A DNA stretch of 45,917 nucleotides. It comes from Candidatus Poseidoniales archaeon (GTDB taxonomy: Archaea > Thermoplasmatota > Poseidoniia > Poseidoniales > Poseidoniaceae). The stretch spans positions 1-45,917 of the forward strand of contig QQSJ01000061.1 of NCBI GenBank assembly GCA_003602635.1. The letters are read 5' to 3'. Each line of letters starts with the position of its first letter. Within the stretch, counting starts at the first letter, position 1. Shown here in pieces: positions 1-8,784 of this stretch. The notes below the pieces were generated by a model. The model saw only the letters and a program-made list of their open reading frames with translations, did not search any database and had not been told where the DNA came from. Position numbers and translations under genes: made by a program.

Positions 1-485
1 CCGCTGCTCTCCTCGGTGCCGAACACGGCGACCTGCGCGAGGGCGTAGCCGTGTGGGACGTAATTCTCGAAGATGAACTCGCCACGGCCCGGACTCACGA
101 CGTTGGTGGGCAGGGATTCCGAGCCCTGTGGCCCGTAGGAATAGTAAGGGGAGATGACGGCGATCACCGGCACCTGCTCGCCGGCCTCGGTGTTGGAGGG
201 GAGCCAGTATGAGAGGTGTACTTCGGAGGTCGGTGGGCCGGTTTCCCAAATGTCTGAGGTGTCCACCTCAATGAGGGCTTCTTGCACGGGAAGGGCCGTG
301 TGTGGCCCGTCTTCGAGGACACGGCTGTAGGAGCCGGTCCAATTCCATTCGACAAGATGGCGGTCTTCGAGGCGAAGGCGGTCGTCGTCGTCGCCGTCTC
401 CTTCGGCCGACGGAGCATCGCTCAAACACCCCGAGAGCGGCATGCAGAGGACAAGCAACGCCAGCACCGCGGCACGCCCTCGCAT
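1..485 (-). CDS. Lipoprotein, CocE/NonD-type (peptidase S15, X-Pro dipeptidyl-peptidase-like) alpha/beta hydrolase, C-terminus cut by window edge
   Basis: Own translation of the minus strand (not in the ORF track because the stop lies outside): MRGRAAVLALLVLCMPLSGCLSDAPSAEGDGDDDD...VPVIAVISPYYSYGPQGSESLPTNVVSPGRGEFIFENYVPHGYALAQVAVFGTEESSG. Lipobox LSGC and an S15-like 'PVI..SPY...GYALAQV.V.GT.ESSG' pattern. Confidence 0.75.
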   Translation of the reverse strand, partial: MRGRAAVLALLVLCMPLSGCLSDAPSAEGDGDDDDRLRLEDRHLVEWNWTGSYSRVLEDGPHTALPVQEALIEVDTSDIWETGPPTSEVHLSYWLPSNTEAGEQVPVIAVISPYYSYGPQGSESLPTNVVSPGRGEFIFENYVPHGYALAQVAVFGTEESS

Positions 486-593
486 GAAGGGGCCTCGAGG
501 TTGCCCTTCATCACGCTGACGCCCTCCCCTGAACGCGTGCAAGGGCGCCCGTCAGACGGGAAACGTCAAGCCAGACCCGTTCGACCACGGACC

Positions 594-1181
594 ATGGGCG
601 CTGGTCCTGCCGAGGCCGGAAAGAAGTGGTTCATGCGCCAGTATTGGCGCTTGCAGCAATCGCAGAGCCTCATTTCGATGGGGTTCTGGTGCGTCACGCT
701 GACCCTGTTGATTTGGCCCTACGTGTCCTGGCGTTTCAACGCGGACACGCAATGGGCGGGCATCCCTGCCACCTACGTTGGCTTGGCGTCGATCGCCATG
801 ATGGTGTTGCTCACCGTGCTGCTCGTCGGTTACATCTACGACCAATTCCTCTCGTTGTGGAAGGAACATCAGAACGTCATCATCGAGCGGAACCCCTTCG
901 CGACCTACCTTTTGACGCCACGCGATGCCGTCATCATTGGGCAACTGTCGGCGCTGATGAAGACCATGCATCCTGATGACGAGCGCATTCAGGCCCAAGC
1001 CGAGTGGATGGAACGATGGCTGGCCTCCATGCCGGAACTGGAAGTGTTTGAGCGAATGGTGACCGAGCTTGACGAGCGCCTCGGCACACCGGTCCCCGAA
1101 TTCACCTTCCTGCCCGACGGCGCGGTCGAAGCTGCGCGGCAGTCCGCTGCTGCTCGGCGCAACGGTGACGAGGGGGCATGA
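594..1181 (+). CDS. Hypothetical membrane protein with two predicted TM segments
   Basis: Internal ATG of ORF 282..1181; MGAGPAEAGKKWFMRQYWRLQQSQSLISMGFWCVTLTLLIWPYV...; two hydrophobic segments; upstream part of the ORF overlaps the start of the divergent lipoprotein. Confidence 0.7.
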   Translation: MGAGPAEAGKKWFMRQYWRLQQSQSLISMGFWCVTLTLLIWPYVSWRFNADTQWAGIPATYVGLASIAMMVLLTVLLVGYIYDQFLSLWKEHQNVIIERNPFATYLLTPRDAVIIGQLSALMKTMHPDDERIQAQAEWMERWLASMPELEVFERMVTELDERLGTPVPEFTFLPDGAVEAARQSAAARRNGDEGA

Positions 1182-1182
1182 C

Positions 1183-1731
1183 ATGGACTGGCCAAGCGAT
1201 TGGTGCCGCCCATCGCCTGAGGTGATCACCCGCTTGGCGGGACTCGAGATGTTGCTCCTCGATGTCGACGGCGTCCTGACCGACGGTACCGTCCTTCGAG
1301 GCGCGGACGGTTCGGAAGCGCGCCGCTTCTCGGTCATCGACGGTCATGGCCTCGGCATGCTTCGTGACGACGGCATGACCATCGGCGTGGTCAGCCGCGA
1401 GGCGTCCGAAATCACCCGCGGGCGAATGGAGAAGCTGCAGATGCCAGAAATTCACGTCGGAGCCTCGGACAAGGCCTTGGTCGTCGCAGACATTCGGGCG
1501 AGGCACAATCTTGGCCCTGGAACCATCGCGTTCGTCGGCGACGACATACCGGATCTGGCAGCCTTCGCAGAAGCCGATTTCTGCATCGCGCCAGCCAACG
1601 CACATCCGGCGGTGAAGGCAGCGGCGGACGTGGTGCTGTGCCGCCGTGGTGGCCATGAGGCCGTCCGTGAATTGGCTGAACTCATTCGTGCAGCGAAGGG
1701 CCTCGGGCCGATGGCTCACCTGTTGTCGTGA
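1183..1731 (+). CDS. KdsC-like HAD phosphatase (3-deoxy-nonulosonate/octulosonate phosphate phosphatase type)
   Basis: HAD motifs LLLDVDGVLTDG and GDDIPDLAAF; KdsC-like IDGHGLGMLRDDGMTIGVVSREAS; ATG at 1183 is just after the upstream stop. Confidence 0.85.
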   Translation: MDWPSDWCRPSPEVITRLAGLEMLLLDVDGVLTDGTVLRGADGSEARRFSVIDGHGLGMLRDDGMTIGVVSREASEITRGRMEKLQMPEIHVGASDKALVVADIRARHNLGPGTIAFVGDDIPDLAAFAEADFCIAPANAHPAVKAAADVVLCRRGGHEAVRELAELIRAAKGLGPMAHLLS

Positions 1732-2424
1732 TCAGGCTGGAGCGAGGCCGCGCTCGGCCACCACGTGTTCCAAGCGAGCCCAATCGTTCTCTGTGTCGAT
1801 TTCCCAAGCCTGCCATGGCCGCATGACGTAGGCGCCGGTCCGTCCTCCAAGCCTGCAGGCGGCGTTGCCCCATACCTCGCGGGTGGCGATGTAGAAGGCA
1901 CCGTTTTCCGCCACCCGGTCAGGAATGTCCTGGCGGCGGGGGCGATGTTGTGGATCATAGTTGAGCGGAGTGGCCGTGCCGTCCGTCCCAATCGACCATT
2001 GGAACACGTGATTTTCAACCACCGACAAGAGGCTGTCCAGACCTTCTTTGCTCATCTGCGTCAACGCCGCGTCGAGATCACTGGGCATGGTCAGCGGCGA
2101 CGTGGCCTGCATCAGCACCACGGTGCTGGCCTTCTGGCCTACGGGGTGGTGGGAAAGAACGTCGATCACCACCGGCTCTGTTCCCGCTTCGTCCGTGGCG
2201 AGGGCTTCGGGACGACGGTGGATTTGAGCCCCGCAGGATTCGGCTACGGCCAAGATCTCGTCGTCTTCGCTTGAGAGGACAACGTGGTCAATGCCATCTG
2301 CCGCCAAAGCTGCACGAATCGTCCACGCGATGAGCGGGTGCCCTGCGAAAGAGCGGATGTTCTTGCGCGGGATGCCTTTGGACCCGCCGCGAGCGCAAAT
2401 GATGGCCACGACGGACACGGTCAA
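1732..2424 (-). CDS. neuA: CMP-N-acetylneuraminic acid (nonulosonate) cytidylyltransferase
   Basis: N-terminus IICARGGSKGIPRKNIRSFAGHPLIAWTIRAAL and VLSSEDDEILAVAESCGA, typical of NeuA. Confidence 0.88.
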   Translation of the reverse strand: MTVSVVAIICARGGSKGIPRKNIRSFAGHPLIAWTIRAALAADGIDHVVLSSEDDEILAVAESCGAQIHRRPEALATDEAGTEPVVIDVLSHHPVGQKASTVVLMQATSPLTMPSDLDAALTQMSKEGLDSLLSVVENHVFQWSIGTDGTATPLNYDPQHRPRRQDIPDRVAENGAFYIATREVWGNAACRLGGRTGAYVMRPWQAWEIDTENDWARLEHVVAERGLAPA

Positions 2425-2427
2425 CCC

Positions 2428-3333
2428 TCACTGAACGCGTCGGAGTTTGGCGCGCATCGGGACTTCTTCGTCGTAGACGCGCTTGACGCCGTCGCCGAGG
2501 GCCACTTCGAACGCTCTGACGTCGCGCACGAGTTTCTGCAGGCCTGGCACTTCCAAACTGGCCGCGTGATCGCTGCCGCGCATCGCCCGGTCAAGCGTGA
2601 AGTGACGCTCCAGAACCTTCGCGCCCATCGCCACAGCGGCGATGTCGATGGCGATGCCTTGGTGATGGCCAGAGAACCCGAGGATGAAGTCCGGGTACCG
2701 CTCTTGGAGGGTGGCCATGTACGCGAGGTTGAGTTGTTCGAACTTCGCAGGATACGTCGAAGTGCAGTGGAACATCACCTTTGGCTGCGCAGAGGAGCGA
2801 AGCCATTCCGCGCAGGTGTGGATTTCTTCTTCCGTGCTCATTCCAGTGGACATCATCATCGGGACGTCAGCAGCAAGCATGGCCTGGACGGTTTCCTGAT
2901 CGGTGATGCTGGCGCTGGCGATCTTGAACATCGGAATGCCCGCTTCAGCCATCTGACCCGCGCTGACGGGGTCCCATGCCGATACGAAGTACGCCACACC
3001 GCGGCTGGCGGCGTGGGCCATGAGCTCCATGTGTTGCTCGACCGAGAGTTCGAGGGCGTCACGATGAGCCCCGTACGTGTCAGCAAATGCGTTCGGCGAA
3101 GCGTAGGGTCGGTCGTACTGTTCTGGCGTGAGCAGCGTCCTGGTGTGGCGCTTTTGGCTCTTGATGGCGTTGACGCCGGCTTCAGCAGCCGTGTCGATCA
3201 GCCGCTTGGCGATCTCCATTTCGCCCTGGTGGTTTTGGCCGATTTCGGCGATGATGTAGGTCTGCCCTGCGGTGACGGCTTCGGCGATGTCGCTGATGGC
3301 CATGCTTCCGGGCACCGGACATGAGGTTATCAT
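2428..3333 (-). CDS. neuB: N-acetylneuraminate (nonulosonate) synthase family protein (start may be 3303)
   Basis: YIIAEIGQNHQGEMEIAKRLIDTAAEAGVNAIKSQKR ... FKIASASITD ... MMMSTGMSTEEEI ... FHCTSTYPA; NeuB family signature. Confidence 0.88.
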   Translation of the reverse strand: MITSCPVPGSMAISDIAEAVTAGQTYIIAEIGQNHQGEMEIAKRLIDTAAEAGVNAIKSQKRHTRTLLTPEQYDRPYASPNAFADTYGAHRDALELSVEQHMELMAHAASRGVAYFVSAWDPVSAGQMAEAGIPMFKIASASITDQETVQAMLAADVPMMMSTGMSTEEEIHTCAEWLRSSAQPKVMFHCTSTYPAKFEQLNLAYMATLQERYPDFILGFSGHHQGIAIDIAAVAMGAKVLERHFTLDRAMRGSDHAASLEVPGLQKLVRDVRAFEVALGDGVKRVYDEEVPMRAKLRRVQ

Positions 3334-3351
3334 CCTGTGGACCGATGTGCT

Positions 3352-4533
3352 TCATTCTGCGTCGGTCCATGCTTCAGGCGCACCACCTTCGGCCAGCCAA
3401 CGCGCCAAAGAGGCCACTCGGACCCCATTCTTCCCATCGGCGCGGTGCCCCAACCGGGCAAATGCACGGTCACACGCCGCCTCTGTGGGGCGAAGGCCCT
3501 CGTCGAGGATGGCCATCAAATCCCCCGGTGAAAAGACGGCATCGCCCAACACGTCAAGCAACGCTTCCACCTCAGCGGCAGGAGCTGCACCGTCCTCCGG
3601 GCGGATGCTGTTGACAAAGGGCGTGCGGAACGCCAGCGCTGGGATGACGACCGAGGTGGCTGGAGACAGCACCACCTTCGCATGGCGTAGCAAGGGCAAG
3701 TAGAGGTCCTGGTCCAACGTCGTGATCACGCCGTCGGGCATCGAAATGGCCGTCCCTTGGCTCACTTCAACCGGATGTGGTTTGTGGACGAAGGCCAGGT
3801 CAGAGCGGTCTCCAAATCGGGCCAAGGCCTCTTGGAAAAGGGCGTCTGCAGGGCCCTTGACCGGCAAGCGGTGAGAGCCGAGCATCAGCACAATGCCCCG
3901 GTCCGCGTCGAGGCCAAGACGAGCGTGAACGTCGATTGAACTGGCGGCGTCCAACCCGTCCAGCGAGGGTGAACCCGTGATGATTTGTCCCTTGGCGGGT
4001 GCGCCGACGCCGACGTTGATGTCCCGGCAGACCTCGGACCACACCGCATTGGCGGTGCACCCCATCATGCTCCCCCTGTAGTCCAGCCATGGCCATGTGA
4101 GGGTGGGTGAACCGTGGTCGATGGAAAGGACCGGTATCTCCTCGCGCTGGGCCCAAGGGACGACGCTGTGCTTTGTCCATCCTTGGTTTGGAGTCACCAC
4201 AATGATCACGTCGGGGCGCCATGGGAGGCGCCCGCGGGCAGGTGGGAAAGGCACCGTCCAAGCGACGTCGTTCGAATCCATCTCTCCGCCGTCCGCGTCC
4301 TCCCACGACCATTCTGAGCCGCGGTACGTGTTTCGAGCCCACCTCAATCGGGCCCACAGGAAACCGTTGACCATGCGGCCGAGCTTGGTTCGCGCTTCGT
4401 AGGCGTGGGGGCCCGGGGTCGTGCGACCGATGATCATCAGCGCGTCGTCACCGCCCTGCGCAAGGGCCTCCAGAACCGTCGCCACGTGCTGGCGGTTGGT
4501 CGGAGCTTCACCGGCCACCACGAGCGCTCGCAT
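3352..4533 (-). CDS. GT-B-fold glycosyltransferase / CDP-glycerol-phosphotransferase-like surface polysaccharide protein
   Basis: MRALVVAGEAPTNRQHV...; contains FVHKPHPVE and SPATSVVIPALAFRTPFVNSI motifs; start placed at the internal ATG (4533) because the upstream extension overlaps the divergent PhyH gene. Confidence 0.65.
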   Translation of the reverse strand: MRALVVAGEAPTNRQHVATVLEALAQGGDDALMIIGRTTPGPHAYEARTKLGRMVNGFLWARLRWARNTYRGSEWSWEDADGGEMDSNDVAWTVPFPPARGRLPWRPDVIIVVTPNQGWTKHSVVPWAQREEIPVLSIDHGSPTLTWPWLDYRGSMMGCTANAVWSEVCRDINVGVGAPAKGQIITGSPSLDGLDAASSIDVHARLGLDADRGIVLMLGSHRLPVKGPADALFQEALARFGDRSDLAFVHKPHPVEVSQGTAISMPDGVITTLDQDLYLPLLRHAKVVLSPATSVVIPALAFRTPFVNSIRPEDGAAPAAEVEALLDVLGDAVFSPGDLMAILDEGLRPTEAACDRAFARLGHRADGKNGVRVASLARWLAEGGAPEAWTDAE

Positions 4534-4613
4534 GACCTCCCCGTCCACACGACGGCCTTCCTGCTTATAGCGACCCAAGCCTTGATGAACGCCTCCAGAA
4601 GGTCTTGCGCTGC

Positions 4614-5468
4614 ATGTCGGGTCGTTTTGCAGGCCTGCGGGAAACCTACCGCCGGGACGGGTTCGTCGTCGTGCGGGGTTTGCTCGACGTGGAGGAGGCG
4701 ATGGACCTCCGCCGTCGCCTTGTGGAGCATTCTGGCGTGACGGACGCTGATTTCGATGACGTCGAAAACGGGGTGCCCCGAAAATGGACCTCGCCGGGCG
4801 GGGTGGCCAAAACCCCAGAATTCCAACATCTGCTCTTCGATGAACGGCTGATCGAATTGGCCCGCGAGGTGCTCGGCCCCGAGGCGGTGTACCTGCACCA
4901 CAACGACTTGCATGCAGGGTATTCCTCACCAGGGTGGCACCGCGACAACGTCCACCGCACGTTCAGCAAGGGGGACGATTGGGACGAGGAAAAGGCCCCC
5001 TACCGATGCGCGCGCATCGCTCTTTACCTCCAGACGCATGCAGAATCCGGATTCAAATTCGGATTGATTCCTCGCTCCCATCGACGGGAATCGCGCTTGG
5101 TTCAGTGGGAACGGGGAGCGCCGCGTTTCTCGACCGTACGCCGCTTGGTGATGGGACAAGGGTTGGCCTTTGCACGGGCCCGATGGATCGCCACAGAACC
5201 CGGTGACGTGGTCATCTTCGACCACCGCGTCTTGCATTGTGGGGGTCGAACGCGTGGGCCGAAGTACTCCATCTACCTTGGAGCGGGCGTGCAAAACGAA
5301 CACTTCGACCGCCATTGGTCCTACTACCGTGACCTGCGGACTGACCTCGACTATCCAGAGGTCCCGGAGGCGTTGCAGGCACGTTTGCTCGACGAAGGGT
5401 TGTGGCCTTCAGAAGAGGTCCCCGCGCTCGGCCATGTCGACCACGCCTTCCTGCCGCCTGCGGCGTGA
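4614..5468 (+). CDS. Phytanoyl-CoA dioxygenase (PhyH)-family Fe(II)/2OG oxygenase
   Basis: YRRDGFVVVRGLLDVEEAMDLRRRL; WHRDNVH (H-x-D) and later VIFDHRVLHCGGRT with distal His/Arg. Confidence 0.8.
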   Translation: MSGRFAGLRETYRRDGFVVVRGLLDVEEAMDLRRRLVEHSGVTDADFDDVENGVPRKWTSPGGVAKTPEFQHLLFDERLIELAREVLGPEAVYLHHNDLHAGYSSPGWHRDNVHRTFSKGDDWDEEKAPYRCARIALYLQTHAESGFKFGLIPRSHRRESRLVQWERGAPRFSTVRRLVMGQGLAFARARWIATEPGDVVIFDHRVLHCGGRTRGPKYSIYLGAGVQNEHFDRHWSYYRDLRTDLDYPEVPEALQARLLDEGLWPSEEVPALGHVDHAFLPPAA

Positions 5469-5528
5469 TGGGGGTTTGGCCGCCTCAGGGCCCACCACGC
5501 TCAAAGGGGTCGGAGCGAAGGCAGGGGC

Positions 5529-6764
5529 GTGAGCACCCGCCGCCTCTTCGCCGCAGTGCGTGACCTCGATCCACCAGGAGGTGGTGCGGAGCGTTCCTTG
5601 GCGGCCCTCCTGAATGGGATTGCGGTCCCCGGGCCAACGCTCGAAACCGCACCGCTGTTTGTGCCAATGTCGCCCGCTGCGGATGCTCCAACGCATCCTG
5701 CGTGGACGGTCCGCGCCTTCGCAAGCCACGATCGAGGCGACCCTATTGGTTTGCTCGAGCCTGAAGTGGACTTCACCACCACAGATCTCCCCATCGAAGG
5801 ATTCTGGTCGAAGGTGGCCTGGGGTCTACGGGAACGAAAGGGCGAGCGCCGAAGGAGAAAGTGGGCTCATGACCGGCACATCGGCCGGCGAAGCCCTCAG
5901 TTCGCCGCTCGTGTCGGCTCGTGGTTGGACCGGCAGGAGCACGCCGGCGGCATCGGATTGACCCAGCTTGAATGGGCGCCTGGAGCTGCACAAGCCTTCA
6001 CCGCCCGGGGCATGCCCTACGTCATGTTTGTTCGGGACGACACGGTGTTCCGCCTCGAAGAACGGTTTCGACCCGTGATGGAAGGGGCCGCTCTGGTGTG
6101 CGCAGCTGGAGAAGGCTTGCTCACCGACATTCGGTCCAGGTTTGCCATTCAACACGGCCACAGCGTGCCGCTGCCCATCGATTTCGGTGGACGCTTTGGC
6201 AGCATGGACGACGTGACCGCCCTGCGGTCGGCCGAGCAAGCGAAGCGCCCGGATGGAGCACCGCCCACGATCGGCATCATGGTGGTCACACCAGAGAAGG
6301 GGTTGCGGATGTATCAGCGCCTGCTGCCAAAATTGCTTGAGCGCTGGCCAGAGGCGGAAGTCCACATTGCAGGAGGGAGCGTGTACCCACAGGAGCTCGC
6401 ACATCATCCGAATGCGCGTGTGGTGGGACACGTGGACGCTGCGACCTTCTTCGCCGGAATCGACCTTCATCTCATCCTCTTCGAGACGACCGGATCATGG
6501 GGCCGGGTCATTGGCGAGGCGGGGTTGTTTGGGGTGCCAAGCGTGACCTCAGACGTGGGTTCGCAGAAGGAGGCCTTGGGCGAGGGGGGCCTTTTGGTCG
6601 ACGACGGCCATGATGCTGATGCTGTCATCGACGCCCTGCAAGCCGTGTACGCCGACCGTGAGCGCTACGGTGCCCTGGCCCGTGAGCACACCCGGATGGT
6701 GGACCATCGGCGTTCTGTGGCGGCCTTCCGCAGCGGGCTTGAGGCCCTGTTTGAAGGCCGTTGA
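5529..6764 (+). CDS. Glycosyltransferase family 4-like
   Basis: GTG start; VVTPEKGLRMYQRLLPKLLERWPEAEVHIAGG, SWGRVIGEAGLFGVPSVTSDVGSQKEALGEGGLLVDD (GT4 C-terminal donor site pattern). Confidence 0.85.
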   Translation: MSTRRLFAAVRDLDPPGGGAERSLAALLNGIAVPGPTLETAPLFVPMSPAADAPTHPAWTVRAFASHDRGDPIGLLEPEVDFTTTDLPIEGFWSKVAWGLRERKGERRRRKWAHDRHIGRRSPQFAARVGSWLDRQEHAGGIGLTQLEWAPGAAQAFTARGMPYVMFVRDDTVFRLEERFRPVMEGAALVCAAGEGLLTDIRSRFAIQHGHSVPLPIDFGGRFGSMDDVTALRSAEQAKRPDGAPPTIGIMVVTPEKGLRMYQRLLPKLLERWPEAEVHIAGGSVYPQELAHHPNARVVGHVDAATFFAGIDLHLILFETTGSWGRVIGEAGLFGVPSVTSDVGSQKEALGEGGLLVDDGHDADAVIDALQAVYADRERYGALAREHTRMVDHRRSVAAFRSGLEALFEGR

Positions 6765-6803
6765 GCCGGAACCCTTGAGGGGGCCCGGCACGGCACCCCA
6801 ACC

Positions 6804-7607
6804 ATGGAGCCGGCGGAGGTTTGGGGTGAGCGATGGGCCGCCATGAACGCGCCCATCGCACGTCAATACATGACGGCGGCCACGCGTTCGCAAAGCCTGG
6901 TCTGCTTGGCTGCGGACCGAACCAAGATGAGCGATCTGCTGGCTTTGGTTCGCAGCGTTGGCCCTTCCCTGGCCGCCCTGAAAACCCACGTGGACGTCGT
7001 TGAAGATTGGACGAAGGAGGGGTGGGCCGAGGTTCGCGCGGCGGCCGACGAAGTCGACCTTTTGCTCTTCGAAGACCGGAAATTCGCGGACATCGGTGGC
7101 ATCACTCAGAAACAAATGCACGGCCTCTACGGCGTCGCTGAGTGGGCCGATCTGGTGACGGCGCACCTGATTTCTGGACCTGACATTGTGGACGGGTGCA
7201 TGGCCGCGTGGGCAGACGTTGGGCGTGACGGAGGGGTCCTTCTGTTGGCGCAAATGTCCAGCCGGGGCAACCTGCTTGCAGGACCATATTCGGATGCTGT
7301 GGTCGCCCACGGGCGCGGGCATGATGGTGTGGTGGGCTTCATCGGAAACGGAAGCCGACCCGAGGAACTTCGTGACTTACGCGGCCGTGTGGGTGAAGGC
7401 CGCATGATCTGGACGCCTGGCGTCAACCTCGCGGTTGGGGACGGAGCCATGGGCCAACGGTATGGACATCCACGAGAAGCGGTGTTGGCCGGTTCGGACG
7501 CCATCATCGTCGGTTCTGGCATCCACAAAGCAGAGGACCCAGTCGCGGCGGCCAAGGCGTATGCAGAAGCATCATGGCAGGCCCTCCTCGAACGGAGCGG
7601 AGCCTGA
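6804..7607 (+). CDS. pyrF: Orotidine 5'-phosphate decarboxylase (start may be 6843)
   Basis: LAADRTKMSDLL, KTHVDVVEDW, LLFEDRKFADIGG (catalytic DxKxxD), TPGVNL; eukaryote/URA3-like ODCase. Confidence 0.93.
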   Translation: MEPAEVWGERWAAMNAPIARQYMTAATRSQSLVCLAADRTKMSDLLALVRSVGPSLAALKTHVDVVEDWTKEGWAEVRAAADEVDLLLFEDRKFADIGGITQKQMHGLYGVAEWADLVTAHLISGPDIVDGCMAAWADVGRDGGVLLLAQMSSRGNLLAGPYSDAVVAHGRGHDGVVGFIGNGSRPEELRDLRGRVGEGRMIWTPGVNLAVGDGAMGQRYGHPREAVLAGSDAIIVGSGIHKAEDPVAAAKAYAEASWQALLERSGA

Positions 7608-7846
7608 TGGACGCCGTCGACCTCGTCGGGTGGATCCTTGCGGCCATCTCGATTGCAGCTCTTGTGTGGATGGTGCGGTCGGCCGCGCTTCGCGACCAGG
7701 CCCTCGATGACCGAATTGCGGCCGGTGATCTGTCGCTGTTTGACGAAGGCAACCTCGACATCGAAGAGGTCGTTCGTGCTCCAGCCGGCTCAACGGTTCA
7801 ACCCGGTCGCTTGATGGAGCTTGGTCCACAGCCACCGTTCAGATGA
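7607..7846 (+). CDS. Small hypothetical protein with an N-terminal TM helix
   Basis: ATG overlaps pyrF stop; MDAVDLVGWILAAISIAALVWMVRSAALRDQ... Confidence 0.55.
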   Translation: MDAVDLVGWILAAISIAALVWMVRSAALRDQALDDRIAAGDLSLFDEGNLDIEEVVRAPAGSTVQPGRLMELGPQPPFR

Positions 7847-8735
7847 CCAAAAGACCGGTTTGGTAGGCGTATCCAGCGCCACCTACCGCTGCAAGAACGA
7901 GCATCAGGAAGAAGCGGAGGCCCCACCTTCGACGCTTCTTCGGTGGCGAGGCCGCGCCGTTGATGATTTGCCTGAACTCATCAAACGATACCTTCGAATC
8001 TCCATCGGTGTCGCCAAGGTGGAGCATCTTCCTCACCTTCTCGTCCGTCACCTCCCCACTGTCCAAGCTCATCTTGTTGAGCGCAAACCTCAGTTCCTCG
8101 AGTTCAATGTAGCCCGACTTGTCCCTGTCGATCTCCGAGAAGACCACGCGCAGCTCGTCATCAGCAAATTCGGGCTCGGGCCCCTTCGCCTTTCCACCCT
8201 TTGCGAGCGGAATCAATTCCGCATCCTCGGCCACCGCGGGCAAGGGCGGTAACGGAAGATCAGGGAGCGGAAGGTCGGGGAGTGGTAGGTCCAGAGGGGG
8301 TGGCGTCCGGTCTGGGTAGAGCTCTTCGAGGTCTTCCAGCCCCGGTGCTGCGGGCACGGGTCCCTCAACGGCCGACCAAATGGCGTCAAGTGCACTGCGC
8401 GTCACCGGCTTCTCCAGCACCGCCACGGCACCGGCGCTGAAGCCTGCGTCCTTGGCGAGCGAAAGCATGCGGCGAGGCGCGACGAAGATGATGCGTTCGT
8501 CTCCCCCGTGCTCGCGCATTTCCAGCGCGGCGAGGTGGCCGTCCAGGGACGGAAGATCCAGAGCGAGCACGACCAATTCTGGGTCGAGGCGGATGTATTC
8601 GTCCACCGCCTCGTCGCCGTCTTCGCACACGTTGACGTCGAAACCGCGGCCTTGCAGCAGTTCTGTCATCCGCAGCACGTTCATCGGATTTGAGTCGACC
8701 AGCAGGACGGTCGGGGCGACGTCCGAGGCGGTCAT
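7839..8735 (-). CDS. Receiver-like domain + Pro-rich linker + EF-hand pair + C-terminal TM anchor
   Basis: CheY-like VLLVDSNPMNVLRMTELLQGRGFDV...VVLALDLPSLDG...VLEKPV; linker DLPLPDLPLPDLPLPPLP; EF loops DRDKSGYIELEE and DTDGDSKVSFDE; polybasic KKRRRWGLR then FFLMLVLAAVGGAGYAY. Confidence 0.88.
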   Translation of the reverse strand: MTASDVAPTVLLVDSNPMNVLRMTELLQGRGFDVNVCEDGDEAVDEYIRLDPELVVLALDLPSLDGHLAALEMREHGGDERIIFVAPRRMLSLAKDAGFSAGAVAVLEKPVTRSALDAIWSAVEGPVPAAPGLEDLEELYPDRTPPPLDLPLPDLPLPDLPLPPLPAVAEDAELIPLAKGGKAKGPEPEFADDELRVVFSEIDRDKSGYIELEELRFALNKMSLDSGEVTDEKVRKMLHLGDTDGDSKVSFDEFRQIINGAASPPKKRRRWGLRFFLMLVLAAVGGAGYAYQTGLLVI

Positions 8736-8784
8736 GTCTCCAACCCACCGCGTGGCCCGCCATGAAGGATGCGCCGGTTCGGCC

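Noticed and set aside
552-1337. Long minus-strand ORF (261 aa) antisense to the membrane protein and HAD genes
   Set aside because: Arg/His/Gln-rich low-quality composition with no motifs; opposite strand carries a clear HAD phosphatase. High GC produces spurious antisense ORFs.
2284-3324. 346-aa plus-strand ORF
   Set aside because: Antisense to neuB, which has unambiguous family motifs.
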